Positions 43,163-54,400 of a stretch of DNA of 64,000 bases are shown here, piece after piece. The notes under the pieces are model-generated. The model was not told where the DNA came from. It was given only the letters and a program-made list of their open reading frames with translations, and searched no databases. Where the stretch lies: positions 27,034-91,033 of the forward strand of contig QHTK01000044.1 of NCBI GenBank assembly GCA_003220795.1, written 5' to 3'. Source of the DNA: Gemmatimonadota bacterium. Its GTDB lineage: Bacteria > Gemmatimonadota > Gemmatimonadetes > Gemmatimonadales > GWC2-71-9. Each line of letters begins with the position of its first letter. Within the stretch, counting starts at the first letter, position 1. The position numbers were made by a program, and so were the translations under genes.

Positions 43163-44608
43163 TCACGTCGTGGGGGTGGGAGCGGGGGCAGGGGTGCCGC
43201 CCGCGAACCGCCGCCACGCGAAATACACCGGGACGCCGAGCGCGACGATGATCAATCCCAACCCCGCGTAGCGCGTCTGCTGGAACAGCAGGTTCACACA
43301 CAGCACGCCGGTGCCCACCACGTACAGCGCCGGGAGCCAGGGATAGCCGGCGGCCCGGACCGGGCGCTCGGCGTTGGGGCGCTTCGCCCGCAGCAGGAAC
43401 AGCCCGATGGCGGTCAGCATGTAGAACAGCAGTGCCGCGAAGATGACGTAGTTGAGCAGCTCGCTGTAGGTACCGGAGAGGCACAGCAGGCCGGTCCACA
43501 CCGCCTGCACGACGAGCGCGACGGCGGGGGTCTTGTGTCCCGGATGCAGCACGCCGATCGAGCGGAAGAACAGATTGTCCTGGGCCATCGCGTAGTAGAC
43601 CCGGGCGCCCGACAGGATGAGGCCGTTATTGCAGCCGAACGTCGAGATCATGATTGCGCCCGCCATCAAATACAGTCCCGCGTTGCCGAACATCGCCTGC
43701 AGCGCCGCCGTGCCGACCCGGTCCTGCGGCGCGTGGGCGATCGCGTCCGCGGGGAGGACGTTCAGGTAACTCACGTTCGCGAGCAGGTACAGCACCGTCA
43801 CGATCAGTGTACCGGCCGCCATGGCGATCGGCAGATCGCGCTTGGCGTCCTTCAGCTCCGAGCCGGCGAAGCCCACGTTATTCCAGGCGTCCATCGAGAA
43901 CAGCGACCCGACCATCGCCGCGCCGATCACGGGCCACAGCGCCGCCCCGAGGCCGCCGGCCGGCCAGAACCCGGGCCCGAAGTTTGCCTCGATCGCGGCG
44001 GCGTTGCGCCCGATCGTGATCCCGAGGAGAATGAGCGCGGCGAGCGCCGTCGTCTTGATGGCGGTGAGCGACGTCTGGATGACGGCTGCGGTCTTCACGC
44101 CACGTACGTTGATCCCTGTCAACACGATCACCGAGAGGATCGCGAGGAGCCGTTGGGGGGAGAGTCCCACCTGGATGGGGCCGCTGCCCAGGTTGATCGT
44201 CGTGCCCAGGAAGACGTCGGGGGAGAGGGACGGGAAGAACACCGCCGTGAAGCGGGCGAACGCCACGGCCACGGCGGCGATCGTCCCCGTCTGGATCACG
44301 AGGAACAGGGTCCACCCGTACAGGTAGCCGAACAGCGGCGAGATCCCCTCGCGCAGATAGACGTACTGGCCGCCTGCCCGGGGGAACATGGCGGCGAGCT
44401 CGCCGTAGCTGAGGGCTCCCATCAGCGTCACGACACCGGAGAGCGTCCAGACGAGGAGCAGCACGCCGGGAGCGTGCACCTGCCGCAGGATGTCCGCCGA
44501 GACGATGAAGATCCCGGAGCCGATCATGGAGCCGACCACGAGGGCCGTGGCATCGAGCCGGGAGAGCGCTTTGACGAAGTCGGTCCGCGGCTGTTGCGTG
44601 GTCGCCAT
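43163..44608 (-). CDS. APC-family amino-acid permease (LAT-like)
   Basis: 481 residues with about 12 membrane segments. The first carries the signature VVGSMIGSGIFIVSADILRQ; later FPRAGGQYVYLREGISPLFG and FAGSELKDAKRDLPIAM match APC transporters of the SLC7/LAT type. The substrate is an amino acid not determinable here. It converges with pheA after 9 bp, so a link with aromatic amino acids is possible but unproven. Confidence 0.85.
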   Translation of the reverse strand: MATTQQPRTDFVKALSRLDATALVVGSMIGSGIFIVSADILRQVHAPGVLLLVWTLSGVVTLMGALSYGELAAMFPRAGGQYVYLREGISPLFGYLYGWTLFLVIQTGTIAAVAVAFARFTAVFFPSLSPDVFLGTTINLGSGPIQVGLSPQRLLAILSVIVLTGINVRGVKTAAVIQTSLTAIKTTALAALILLGITIGRNAAAIEANFGPGFWPAGGLGAALWPVIGAAMVGSLFSMDAWNNVGFAGSELKDAKRDLPIAMAAGTLIVTVLYLLANVSYLNVLPADAIAHAPQDRVGTAALQAMFGNAGLYLMAGAIMISTFGCNNGLILSGARVYYAMAQDNLFFRSIGVLHPGHKTPAVALVVQAVWTGLLCLSGTYSELLNYVIFAALLFYMLTAIGLFLLRAKRPNAERPVRAAGYPWLPALYVVGTGVLCVNLLFQQTRYAGLGLIIVALGVPVYFAWRRFAGGTPAPAPTPTT

Positions 44609-44656
44609 CGGGCGGCTCCTTGTGGGTTGTCGGGCCGTGGTTAACCTAGTTGCTGC

Positions 44657-44706
44657 CGCCGGAGGCCGCCATATTCTCCGGCGCCGCTCTCTTCAACCTC
44701 GAGGTT
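44657..44706 (+). promoter_or_regulatory. Inverted repeats upstream of the DUF47-pit operon
   Basis: CGCCGGAG (44657-44664) pairs with CTCCGGCG (44676-44683). A perfect palindrome AACCTCGAGGTT (44695-44706) contains the GAGG ribosome site of the GTG start at 44711. Confidence 0.45.
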
Positions 44707-44710
44707 CTTC

Positions 44711-45325
44711 GTGCGTCTACTGCCGCGGGAAGAGGAATTCTTCGACCTGTTCGTCGAGGTCGCCAATCGCAACAAGGAAGCGGCGCACCACCTCCGCGAG
44801 CTGTTCGCGGCGCCGCCGGAGCGCCGCACGCCGCACATCGAGGCGCTCAAGCGGCTCGAGCACGAGGCCGACCAGATCACGCACGAGGTCGTGAACCGGC
44901 TGGACCGCACGTTCATCACGCCGCTCGACCGGGAGGACATCCATCAACTCGCCTCGGATCTGGACGACGTGATGGACGCGATGGACGGGACCGCGCGGCG
45001 CTCGCAGATATTCCGGCTCGGCCTCGCGCCGCAGGGCGTCAAGCAGCTCACCGAGGTGATCGAGCGGATGGTGGCGGTGCTCGGCGAAGGGGTGGGCCGG
45101 CTCAAGAAGGGCGACGACGTGATGCGGTACTGCATCGAGGCAAAGCAGCTGGAAGAGGAAGGCGACGCGATCTACCACGAGTCGCTCGGCCAGCTGTTCG
45201 AGAAGGAGCGCGACGCCCTCGAGATCATCAAGTGGAAAGAGATCTACGACAACCTCGAGCAGACCCTCGATCAGTCCGAGGACGTCGCCAACGTGCTGGA
45301 GTCCATCACGCTCAAGCACGCCTGA
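44711..45325 (+). CDS. DUF47-family PhoU-like protein
   Basis: 204 residues, all-helical. LLPREEEFFDLFVEVANRNK and LEHEADQITHEVVNRLDRTF followed by ITPLDREDIHQLASDLDDVM are the DUF47 signature. The family is related to PhoU and is nearly always encoded with PiT transporters, whose activity it is thought to modulate. The acidic E/D-x-x-x-D motifs probably bind metal. Start GTG 44711. The stop overlaps the next ATG (TGATG). Confidence 0.9.
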   Translation: MRLLPREEEFFDLFVEVANRNKEAAHHLRELFAAPPERRTPHIEALKRLEHEADQITHEVVNRLDRTFITPLDREDIHQLASDLDDVMDAMDGTARRSQIFRLGLAPQGVKQLTEVIERMVAVLGEGVGRLKKGDDVMRYCIEAKQLEEEGDAIYHESLGQLFEKERDALEIIKWKEIYDNLEQTLDQSEDVANVLESITLKHA

Positions 45326-46362
45326 TGACGCACGGCGCGTCGTTCGTGCTCGCGGTCGTCGTGATCGCGCTCGCCTTCGATTTCATCAACGGATTCCACG
45401 ACGCGGCGAACTCCATCGCCACGGTCGTCTCGACGCGTGTGCTGTCGCCCTCCGCCGCCGTCGTCTGGGCGGCGGCGTTCAACTTCATCGCCGTCTTCCT
45501 GTTCGGGACGGCGGTCGCGAAGACCATGGGGAAAGGGCTGGTGGATCTCGCGGTCGTTGATGCCAACGTCATCCTCGCCGGACTCGTGGGGGCGATCGTG
45601 TGGGACGTCATCACGTGGTGGCTGGCGCTGCCGACGTCGTCGTCCCATGCGATCATCGGCGGCTACGGAGGGGCGGCCGTGGCGAAGGCGGGCTTCACCG
45701 CGCTGTTGTTCCCCGGCAAGTGGATCTCCACCTTGGAGTTCATCGTCATCGCGCCGGTGATGGGCCTGACGATCGCGCTGGTGCTCACCGTCGCGCTGTC
45801 TTGGATGCTGCGGCGCTCGCTGCCGCGTCGGGTGGACCGCGTGTTTCGCGTGCTGCAGCTCGGGTCGGCCGCCGCATATTCCCTGGGGCACGGGTCCAAC
45901 GACGCGCAGAAGACGATGGGCATCATCGTCGGCTTGTTGGTCGCCGAGCAGCAGTTGTTCGCGGGCTCGCCGATCAGCGCACTCCATTTGACGGATGCAG
46001 CCGTGGTGCCGGCGTGGGTCATCGTCGCGTGTGGCGCGGCGATGGGGCTCGGCACCATGTCGGGCGGCTGGCGCATTGTGAAGACCATGGGCCAGCGCCT
46101 CACCAAGCTCACGCCGTTCGGGGGCTTCTGCGCCGAGACGAGCGGCGCCATCACCCTGTTCGTGGCGTCGCACTTCGGCATCCCCGTCAGCACGACGCAC
46201 ACCATCACCGGCGCGATCTCGGGCGTCGGCGCGGCACAGCGGCTGTCGGCGGTGCGCTGGGGCGTCGCGGGACGGATCGTCTGGGCGTGGCTGCTGACGA
46301 TCCCCGCGTCGGCGGGCATCGCGGGGCTGGCCTATCTGGTCTTGCGCGGCTTAATCCGCTGA
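45325..46362 (+). CDS. pit: PiT-family inorganic phosphate transporter
   Basis: 345 residues, about ten membrane segments in two inverted halves. The duplicated PiT signatures are visible: FINGFHDAANSIATVVSTRV in the N-half and YSLGHGSNDAQKTMGIIVGL in the C-half, with WLALPTSSSHAIIGGYGG and HFGIPVSTTHTITGAISGVG. It takes up phosphate, or a metal-phosphate complex, with protons or sodium. Coupled by a one-base overlap to the DUF47 gene. Confidence 0.92.
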   Translation: MTHGASFVLAVVVIALAFDFINGFHDAANSIATVVSTRVLSPSAAVVWAAAFNFIAVFLFGTAVAKTMGKGLVDLAVVDANVILAGLVGAIVWDVITWWLALPTSSSHAIIGGYGGAAVAKAGFTALLFPGKWISTLEFIVIAPVMGLTIALVLTVALSWMLRRSLPRRVDRVFRVLQLGSAAAYSLGHGSNDAQKTMGIIVGLLVAEQQLFAGSPISALHLTDAAVVPAWVIVACGAAMGLGTMSGGWRIVKTMGQRLTKLTPFGGFCAETSGAITLFVASHFGIPVSTTHTITGAISGVGAAQRLSAVRWGVAGRIVWAWLLTIPASAGIAGLAYLVLRGLIR

Positions 46363-46374
46363 CGGCGACGTGCG

Positions 46375-47322
46375 CTACAGTCCCAGCACCTCCACGACGG
46401 CCTGCGCGATGGCGGCGTCCTGCACACCCACGCCGGTCAGGTCCGCGACGGTGATTTCACTCGCTGCTTCGCGTCCCGCGAGCCGGCCCACGGCCAGATC
46501 GCCGAGCTCGCCATACACGGTCTCTCTGGTCACCACGCCGGCGGCGAGGGCGTGGTGCAGGTTGCCGTAGCGCTCCGCCTGAGACACCCGATCGGCGATC
46601 AGCTTGTCGGCCTTCCGCAACACGTCCGGCTCGAGCTCCATCTTTTCCGGGCTCCCCGTGCCGACGGAGGTGATGTGCATCCCCGGCGTCACCCAGGCGG
46701 CCTTGATGAGCGGCGTGGTGCTCGCCGTCGCGGTCACGACGATGCGGTGGTCGCGCACCGCGTGCTCCAGCGCGGGGGCAACGCTCGTGGCGACGACCGA
46801 CGCGAGCTCTTTGGCGAGCGCGTCGGCCCGCTCCGGCGTGCGGTTCCACAGGGTGAGCCGCTCGAGCGGCAGCTCGGCGATCATCGCGCGCGCCGTGAGC
46901 CGGGCGAGGGCGCCCGCGCCCACCAGCAGCGCGTCGCGCGCGTCCTGCGGGGCCAGGTACTTGAGCGTGAGCGCGACCGCCGCCGCCGTGCGGAGATCGG
47001 TGAGGTAGCCGTGCTCCTCGAGCAACAGGTCGGGCGCGCCGGTCTCGGCGTCGAGCAGCAGAAACATGCCGTCGCCCGACGGTAGCCCGCGGGCGCGGTT
47101 CTGGTAGAAGCCGGTCGCCAGCTTGAGGACGATGTGCCGCGCGCCGCGCAGGTGCGCGCCCTTCACGTGCACCTCGGCGCGCTGCTCGGCGAGCTCGACG
47201 ACCATCGGATCGGGCAGCGTGGCCTCGCCCAGCGCCAGGGCCCGGAACCCCCGCTCCACCGCGCGCACGGCGACGGCGAAGGAGATCCTGTCCCGGAACG
47301 CCTCGAGCGGGACGACCCGCAT
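46375..47322 (-). CDS. Ornithine cyclodeaminase/mu-crystallin family protein
   Basis: 315 residues. The Rossmann motif LLVGAGALARLTARAMIAEL is at about 130-150; also KLATGFYQNRARGLPSGDGM and VGTGSPEKMELEPDVLRKAD. Family members are ornithine cyclodeaminases, alanine dehydrogenases or ketimine reductases; I cannot choose. ATG 47322 lies one base after the aminotransferase stop, so the pair is co-translated and probably acts on one amino-acid substrate. Confidence 0.82.
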   Translation of the reverse strand: MRVVPLEAFRDRISFAVAVRAVERGFRALALGEATLPDPMVVELAEQRAEVHVKGAHLRGARHIVLKLATGFYQNRARGLPSGDGMFLLLDAETGAPDLLLEEHGYLTDLRTAAAVALTLKYLAPQDARDALLVGAGALARLTARAMIAELPLERLTLWNRTPERADALAKELASVVATSVAPALEHAVRDHRIVVTATASTTPLIKAAWVTPGMHITSVGTGSPEKMELEPDVLRKADKLIADRVSQAERYGNLHHALAAGVVTRETVYGELGDLAVGRLAGREAASEITVADLTGVGVQDAAIAQAVVEVLGL

Positions 47323-47323
47323 C

Positions 47324-48448
47324 TCAGTCGGCGAACACGCGCTTCAGGCCGCGCTCCGTCTCGGCCAGCGCCTCCTGGAAGTGGTGCAGCTCTTCGCCGT
47401 AGCCGAAGCGGATGTGATTGGGCAGACCGAAATGCTCGCCCGGCACGAGCAGCACGGAGTGCTCGGCGCGCACTTTCTCCACGAGTTCGAGCGCGGAGAT
47501 CGCCTGGCGGTACTTGACGAGACAGATGGCGCCGGCCTGAGGCGGATTCCAGGTAAAGGTGTCCCCGAAGCGCTGCAGCCAGGCCTCGAGCACGGGGTAG
47601 TTCGTCTTGAGGATGCGCCGCGTGCGGTCGAGCAGCTTCTCGCGCACCCGGGGCTCGAGCGCGACCGCGGCGAGGTGGTCGCTCGCTCCCGCGGGCCCGA
47701 TCGTAGTGTAGTCGTGTCGTGCCCACGCCTCGGCCGAGAACGCCGGCGGCGCGACGATCCACCCGATCCGCAGCCCCGGCAGCCCGTACGCTTTGGAGAG
47801 GCCGTTCACGACGATCATCCGCTCGTAGCCGCCCCAGAAGGACGGCGTCGTGCGGCCGTCGAGCTCGGCGCCCTGGTACACCTCGTCGGCGAGCAGCCAG
47901 GCGCCGACTTCGGCTGAGCGCTCGAGGATCAGGCGGCGCATCTCGTCCGTCAGCACGTGGCCCGTGGGGTTGTGGGGGTTCGTCACCACCACGAGCTTCG
48001 TCCCCGGCGCGATCGCCGTGCGGATCTCCTCGGCCGTCGGCTCCCACTGGCGCTCGGGGCGGAGCGGGAAGCCGAGCACTTGGGCGCCGAAGTTCTGCGC
48101 CAGCCCCCAGGTTTGCAGGTAGTTCGGGAGCATGACCGCCACCTTGTCCCCCGGCTCGATCAGGCGCCAGCACGCACAGAAGTTCGCCTCGGAGCTGCCG
48201 GAGGTGACGAGGATCTGGTCGGGGGAGACGCCGGGGTAGAGCGCGGCGATTCGACCGCGCAGCAGGTCGGTGCCGTTGGATTGGCTGTAGCCGAGCCGCA
48301 CCTCGAGCAGCGGGAGCGCCGAGGCGCCGGCGAGGCCGAGCAGCTCCTGGATCGAGAGGGGGTGGACGCCCGATTCGGAGAGGTTGAACCGCACCCGGTG
48401 TTCCCAGGTGCTCTGCCAGCGCTCGAGCTCGAACGGAACGAAACGCAC
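47324..48448 (-). CDS. Class I/II PLP-dependent aminotransferase
   Basis: 374 residues. Fold type I. Landmarks: VTSGSSEANFCACW, NPHNPTGHVLTDEMRR (family NPxNPTG), LLADEVYQGAELDG and the PLP lysine in NGLSKAYGLPGLRIGW. The final arginine region is RFGYGEE. Start GTG 48448, with AGGAGG four bases upstream, one of the clearest ribosome sites here; the longer frame upstream overlaps the HAD gene. Substrate unknown. Confidence 0.88.
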   Translation of the reverse strand: MRFVPFELERWQSTWEHRVRFNLSESGVHPLSIQELLGLAGASALPLLEVRLGYSQSNGTDLLRGRIAALYPGVSPDQILVTSGSSEANFCACWRLIEPGDKVAVMLPNYLQTWGLAQNFGAQVLGFPLRPERQWEPTAEEIRTAIAPGTKLVVVTNPHNPTGHVLTDEMRRLILERSAEVGAWLLADEVYQGAELDGRTTPSFWGGYERMIVVNGLSKAYGLPGLRIGWIVAPPAFSAEAWARHDYTTIGPAGASDHLAAVALEPRVREKLLDRTRRILKTNYPVLEAWLQRFGDTFTWNPPQAGAICLVKYRQAISALELVEKVRAEHSVLLVPGEHFGLPNHIRFGYGEELHHFQEALAETERGLKRVFAD

Positions 48449-48456
48449 AGGCCCTC

Positions 48457-49098
48457 CTAAGGGGTCAATAAGGTGAGGTCTTCCGGGCGTTCCAGCCAGT
48501 AATCGGGGTGGAGGTCTTCCAGGTCCGACCGGCCGAACGGCCCCCACAGCACCGCGGCGGTCTTCACGCCGGCGGCCCGCCCGCATGCGATGTCATGGCG
48601 CGAATCGCCGATGAACACCGCGCCCGTGGCCGGCGCGTCGAGCAGCTCGAGCGCCTTGAGCACGGGCTCGGGGTGGGGCTTCGGATGCGTCACCTCGTCC
48701 GCGCCCACGATCGCGGTGAACGCGTCCTCGAGCCCCGCCAGGCGCAGGCCGCGCAGCGCACCGCTCCGCATCTTGCTCGTCACGAGGCCGAGCGTCTTGC
48801 CCTTGCGCTGCAGTGTCTGCACCGCCGCGACGACGCCCTCGTACGGCCGCACCAGCGCGTCGTGATGCTCGAGGTTGTAGGCGCGATACGTGGCTACCAT
48901 CGCCTCGATCTCGGCGGGATCGTCGGTCCAGTCCCGGAACTGCACCCACAGCGGCGTGCCGAGGCCCTTCATCCATACTTCATCCGGCGGCTCGAGCCCG
49001 CGATGCGCGCGCATGGTGTGGCGATACGAGCGGAGGATCAACTCGATCGAGTCGATTAGCGTGCCGTCCAGGTCGAACAGGAAAGTGGAAAGCGCCAC
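48457..49098 (-). CDS. HAD-superfamily phosphatase (PGP/PpaX-like)
   Basis: 213 residues. Motif I FLFDLDGTLIDS gives the nucleophilic Asp; motif II VTSK; motif III lysine in THPKPHPEP; motif IV FIGDSRHDIACG. The cap is the helical C1 type. It resembles phosphoglycolate phosphatase and pyrophosphatase PpaX. GTG 49098 is used; the helicase gene ends 8 bp upstream. First gene of the block with the aminotransferase and the cyclodeaminase-like gene, or last of the helicase transcript. Confidence 0.87.
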   Translation of the reverse strand: MALSTFLFDLDGTLIDSIELILRSYRHTMRAHRGLEPPDEVWMKGLGTPLWVQFRDWTDDPAEIEAMVATYRAYNLEHHDALVRPYEGVVAAVQTLQRKGKTLGLVTSKMRSGALRGLRLAGLEDAFTAIVGADEVTHPKPHPEPVLKALELLDAPATGAVFIGDSRHDIACGRAAGVKTAAVLWGPFGRSDLEDLHPDYWLERPEDLTLLTP

Positions 49099-49106
49099 GC
49101 CGGAAG

Positions 49107-51437
49107 CTAACCCGGCTCGAACAGCACCGCCGTCACGAGCGCCGCGCCCGGCGGGTCGCCGTCGTGGTGCCACGGCGCCAACCCCTCGTGCCAGGCCAGG
49201 ACGGCCCGGACGGTCAGGGGGGTGCGCCGCGCCAGGATGTGCTCGAGCGACAGCTCCTCTCCCGCCGTCATCCCCAGTGCCAGGCGTGACACGAGCGCGT
49301 CGAGGCGGTCGAGCTCGGCGGCCGCTCCGCGCCGGGCCGCCCGGCGTGCGGCGTCGAGCACCCAAGGGATGAGCCGCCGGCTGAGGCGGTCGGGGTCAGC
49401 CGCGCGCCAGCGCACGTCCCCGAGCGCGGCCAACCGGGCCCGCACGAGCGGGGCAGCGCGGTGAACGGCGCGCGCGAGCCGCTCCCGCGCCACCGGGACC
49501 GCCTCCCCTGGGGCGGCGTGCTCCAGCAGGCGGGTCGCCTCGTCGGGATCGGCCCGGGCGTCGTGCTCGGTCACGACGAACGCTTCGACGAGCGACCCGA
49601 TCCGTACGACCAGCACGGCGGCGCTCACGGGGGCTCGCACTGCCGCCACCGCTCCCTCCGCGGGCGTCGCGACGCCTAGGTACAAACGCTGGAGCCGGTC
49701 GCACCAGTCGAGCCGGCCCTGGGCCGCCGCGGGTCCCGCCACTGATTCAAGCTGGGCGGCGCCGCCCGCGGTCTGCATGCCGAGCTTAGTCGCGAGCCGC
49801 CGCTCGAGGGCGAGCGCGCGCTCGAGCCCCGCGGGCGGAAGAAACGTCACGGTCTCGACCCACGCGTGGGGCGATCCCAGCCGGTCGACCCGTCCCACTC
49901 GCTGTGCCAGCCGGGCGGGCGTCCAGGGCAGGTCGTAGTGCACCACCCGGGTCGCGTCCTGCAGGTTGAGACCCTCGCTCAGGAGGTCGGTCGCGATCAG
50001 GACGTCGGTCTCGAGCGCGGGGACGGGTGGCGGCGCGCGTTGCGCCAGCGGCGCGAACGCCGCCAGCACCTCGGCCCGGCTCGCAGCCTCGGCCCCGAAC
50101 AGGCCGGCGTCTCCCACGACCGCCGCGACGCGAAGTCCCCGCAGCCGCCGCAACAGGTACCGCACCGTGGCGCGCGGTTGCACGAATACGATGGTCTTGC
50201 CCGCATGCCCGGCGAGCAGGCGCTCGAGGAGAGCGGCCTTGGGGTCCGGTGCGCCGTCTGCGAGTTCGCGGAGGCGACACACGACGTCGCGGTCCCGCCC
50301 GAGCGCGACCCCGGGCCCCGGCTCCAGGAGCAGCGGGAACAACGCCAGCTGCAGCTCCTCGCCGTCGGCGCGCGGGAACCAGCGCTGGAACTCCCGCCGC
50401 GTGAGGGCGCGACCCTCGACGCCCGCGTCCCGCGCAAGATCGAGGAACGCTTCGTAGCGTCGCACACTGGCGCGAAACGCCGGCAGGCTCGACGCCAGGC
50501 GGGATAAGAGGACGAGCCGGAACAAGGCTGCCGCGCCGCCCGGCGGCTCGAGCCGCTGGATCTCCGCGATCACGCCGGCGAGCTGGTCGTCGGGCAGCGG
50601 GCCCGCCCGCACGATCTCGCCTTGCCAGCGGGCCGGGAATGTCAGCGCGAGCGGTCCCCGCCCGTACGCCGCCTGCACCCGGCCGCGGGAGCGCGCGACG
50701 ATGAGGCGGGCGGCGACGTTGGCGAGCGTGCCGGCGTCGAGCGCACCGCGCGCCGCACGGCGCAGCGACGCGATGCCCAGCGCGGCGAGATCGTGATCGC
50801 GCAGAAACAGATGGAACAGATTGAAGAGGTCGGCGATGCGATTGTGTACCGGCGTCGCCGTGACGAGCAGTACGCGCGCACCGACGATCAGTCGGGCGAG
50901 GGCCCGATAGCGGTTGGTGGCGGGATTCCGGAAGCGATGGGCTTCGTCGACGATGAACAGGCAGGACCGTGCAGGACGGTGGAGGGTGGTGGAGGGCGAT
51001 CGGCTGAGCGACTCGTGTGTCACGATCGCAGCCTCGGCATCGTGTGCCGCGAGCAGCGCTCGCCATTGAGGGGCCAGCACGGCGGGTACGACGAGCGCGA
51101 AGGGCTCTCCCAGCGCCAGCGCCACCGCGAGCGCGACGTACGACTTCCCCAGGCCCACGGCATCCGCGAGCAAGGCGCCCCCGTAACGCCGCATGATGGC
51201 GACCAGGCGCTCGGCGGCGGGGACCTGATGTGGCGCGAGCCACTGCGGCCACGCGGCCTGCGGCGCCGCCAGCGGCGCCAGGTCGAGCAGCGCCCGCGCG
51301 CTTGCCGCCGCGACGAGCCCGGGCGGCGCTTCCGCGCCGGGGCGGAGCAAGCAGGCGAGCGGCTCGGAGAGCGGCGCGAGCTGCTCAGAAAGAATCCGCG
51401 GCGCCCGCTGCCAGGGGGGCGAGAGGTGCCAGCACAC
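49107..51437 (-). CDS. SNF2/DEAH-type helicase partnered with the DNA methylase
   Basis: About 776 residues. RecA-like domain 1: [20 protein letters not shown] (Walker A), [22 protein letters not shown] and [15 protein letters not shown]. Domain 2: [15 protein letters not shown], then [20 protein letters not shown] and [10 protein letters not shown]. It is close to the SNF2-like helicases of phage-defence operons (for example DrmD of DISARM). I see no nuclease motif. Start is uncertain: GTG 51437 overlaps the methylase by ~50 bp, and TTG 51350 is an alternative after its stop. The frame further upstream is inside the methylase gene. Confidence 0.82.
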   Translation of the reverse strand: MCWHLSPPWQRAPRILSEQLAPLSEPLACLLRPGAEAPPGLVAAASARALLDLAPLAAPQAAWPQWLAPHQVPAAERLVAIMRRYGGALLADAVGLGKSYVALAVALALGEPFALVVPAVLAPQWRALLAAHDAEAAIVTHESLSRSPSTTLHRPARSCLFIVDEAHRFRNPATNRYRALARLIVGARVLLVTATPVHNRIADLFNLFHLFLRDHDLAALGIASLRRAARGALDAGTLANVAARLIVARSRGRVQAAYGRGPLALTFPARWQGEIVRAGPLPDDQLAGVIAEIQRLEPPGGAAALFRLVLLSRLASSLPAFRASVRRYEAFLDLARDAGVEGRALTRREFQRWFPRADGEELQLALFPLLLEPGPGVALGRDRDVVCRLRELADGAPDPKAALLERLLAGHAGKTIVFVQPRATVRYLLRRLRGLRVAAVVGDAGLFGAEAASRAEVLAAFAPLAQRAPPPVPALETDVLIATDLLSEGLNLQDATRVVHYDLPWTPARLAQRVGRVDRLGSPHAWVETVTFLPPAGLERALALERRLATKLGMQTAGGAAQLESVAGPAAAQGRLDWCDRLQRLYLGVATPAEGAVAAVRAPVSAAVLVVRIGSLVEAFVVTEHDARADPDEATRLLEHAAPGEAVPVARERLARAVHRAAPLVRARLAALGDVRWRAADPDRLSRRLIPWVLDAARRAARRGAAAELDRLDALVSRLALGMTAGEELSLEHILARRTPLTVRAVLAWHEGLAPWHHDGDPPGAALVTAVLFEPG

Positions 51438-54400
51438 GGCGGTCCGAGGCGTCGAGGTGAAGGAGGTCCGCGACGAAGTCGTCGTCGGCGCCGCCGCTCG
51501 AACCGGCCGCAGCGAGCGTGTGCCAGGCGGGCGACTCGGCGGGCGGGATGGGGAGCTCGCGCACCACCCGCGCGTTGAAGCGATGGAACCCCCCGCGTGC
51601 GGGATCCGCCACGAGACGCGCCAGCGCCGTGAGCCAGCGAGAGTTGAAGAGCGCCGCGAGCGCGTGGGCATCCTCGGCCGAGCGCGTCGCGATGCCGTAC
51701 ACCGTGTTGAGCGGCACGACGTCGGGCTGCGGCACTGCCGCCGCGATCCGCCGCGCCAGGTCCGCCCAGACGACGCGGTACGGCGCGTACGCGAGCCCGG
51801 TGCGGAACACCTGCCACGGCGGACCCGTGCGGTAATCGCTGCGACGCCGCAGCCGCTCGAGGTGCGGCTCGAGTAGGCGCGCGAGCTCGCGCGGCAGTCG
51901 CTCGAGCGGTCGGCCGTCGGCGGCGTGGGTCCAGAGCACGTGCGCACGCGGTGTGGTCCGCCAGGCCGCTACGTCCCGTCCCCGCACCGCCGGGCGGGTC
52001 CACGCCGCCGCCGCCGCGACCAGGAAGACCTGGTCCGCGCCCGTCTTCACGCCGACCTGCGGCATCCAGCGGTCACCGACAGTCGGGAAGCGGTCGCGCA
52101 GCTGCTGCGCCACGCGGGTGGCCTGGGGCTGGAGGACCCACGGACCCGCCGCCTGAAGCAGCCGTTGGGGGATGCGGGGCGCCGCGCTCTTGGGGCCCAG
52201 TGCCGCGGCGACCTGGTCGTGCGCGGCCGGGTCGGCCCGCGCGGCGACGAGCGCCATCGGGTACACGGCCGCGCCGAACGCGCCGGCCGCGTCGTCGACT
52301 ACTGCGGCGCGCTCGATCCGCGTCCCGCGCGCCAGCAGCTGTCGCAGCCGCTCGGCGTAGCCGCTCGAGGTCAGTTTCGCGGGTACGAGCAGCGCCGCGA
52401 CGCCACCCGGCGCGGCGAGCTCGAGCGCACGCTCGACGAACGCCACAGCGAGATCGGGCAGGTGCCCAAAGCCGCGTTGCTGCACGGGGCGCCACGCCGC
52501 GTACCGCGTGGTCAGCGCTTCCCGCACTTGCGGTGGCAGCCGCTCCGCCCGGACCCACGGGGGATTGCCGAGCACCACGTCGAACCCCCCGCCGGCGACG
52601 ATGTCCCCGAAGTGAGCTTCGAACGCGAAGAACGGCGCGTCGCCTTCGCGGCGCAGCCGCCGCACGCCGGCGCGTAGCTCGCGTCTGTTGATCCGCAGCA
52701 AGCGCAGCAGGGCGCGCTGTGACGCGTCGAGGCCCCGGCGGCGCCCGAAGAGGTCACGGTCACGAGCGACGGTCAGCAGCTCGGCGATCCGCCCCTCCAG
52801 CATCCGGATCGAGTCCTGGAACAGGCGTTCGACGAGCGCGGCTTCGGCACGGGACAGCTCGGCCGCCGCCGCGCGTTTGGCAGGTCCCGTGAGGCTGAAG
52901 AGGGCACGGCGGGCGGCGCCCAGCCGCTCGAGCTGCATTGCCCCGCCCGTCAGGGCGGGGGTGGCGGGGCCCCCTCCCCCCAGCACCCGCGCCAGCGCCA
53001 ACGGGTCGAGCAGCGCGTCACCCTGACGGACGTGGCCGTCCAGGTTGGGGAGGGGCGCGACGCGCGCCAGGTCCGTCTCATCGTCGTCCACCACCAGGGC
53101 GAGCCACAGCCGGAGCTCCGCCAGCCGCACGGCGGTGAGTTTCACGTCCACTCCGAACAACGAGTGCGCCAGCACCTGCCGCCGCACGACGCGGGCCGGT
53201 CCGTCGCCGATCGCCCGTCGCAGCGCCGTAAGCTCCTCGAGTGCGCCGAGCAGGAACGCTCCGGAGCCCACCGCCGGGTCGCACAGCCGGAGGCGCGTTA
53301 CGTCGGGAGGTCGCGCGGGCGGCTCGCCGCGGTGCACCCAGCGCTCGGCGGCCCCGGGGCTGAGCCCGCAGCGACTCACGAGCGCCGCCTCCAGCGCCGC
53401 CCGGACGAGCTCGCGGACCAGCGCCGCAGGGGTGTAGTAGCTCCCACTCGCGCGCCGGTCGGCGGGATCCATCACGCCCTCGAACACGCGGCCCAGCATG
53501 TCGGGCGCCACGAGGTCAGCGCTCTCCGACTCGCGTACCGAGAAGTGAAACCGCTCGAACAGCGAGTCGAACGCGTCCCGCCAGTCGGCGTTGCTCCATG
53601 CGGCGGTGCCGTGACGGCGCTCCAGCGCGGTCGGCTCGAACAGGCCGCCGTTCAGGAACGGCAGGCTGCCGAGGGCGCGCGCGCTGCGCGACCGCTCGCC
53701 GGCGGGCTGATTGAGCGCTCCGAAGCACAGCGGCTCGAACACGTGGCGGTGAAAGCTGCGCCGCAGGGCCAGGCCCTCGTCGAACCGGTGGATCAGGTAG
53801 CGCGGGTCGCCGTCGAGCCATCCTTTCGCCTGGACGAAGTACAGGAACAGCACCCGCGTGAGCGCGGTGAGGGCGAGCGCGTGCCGCTCGGTGCGGCTGC
53901 GCGGGGCGGGGAGCCGGTCGGCCAGTCGCTCGAGCACGAGGCGGAAGGCCTTGAAGAAACGCGGCGTGACGCCCTCGCTCGCCAGCGCCTCGCCGATTCG
54001 CAGGCTCAACGCGAGCGGGGTCTCGCCCGGCACGGGACGCAACCGCTCGAGCGTGCCGAGGGCGCTGCCGGGAGTGTGCTCGAGCGGGAACGCCGCCACG
54101 CGCACCGCGCCGGGACGGCCGCCTGGGCGCCAGCCGGCACAGATCAGGCGTCGCGGCGCCGACCCCAGGGCGCATGCGAGCCCGCGCTCCGCGCCCGCGG
54201 CGAGCCGCTGGGCCGCCGCCCGCACCGCACGGTCGGGATCGGCGGCAGCGAGCGCGAACACACGGAAGGCGGCGTGGCGCGCCACCAGCACGACACGCGA
54301 TACGCCCGCCGCCTCCACGTGGGCCTCGCCCAGCCAGGGCCCGGGTGGCACGTGCTCCCACGCCGCTTGAAAGCCGAGCGCCCCAAAAAGGTGGCGAAGA

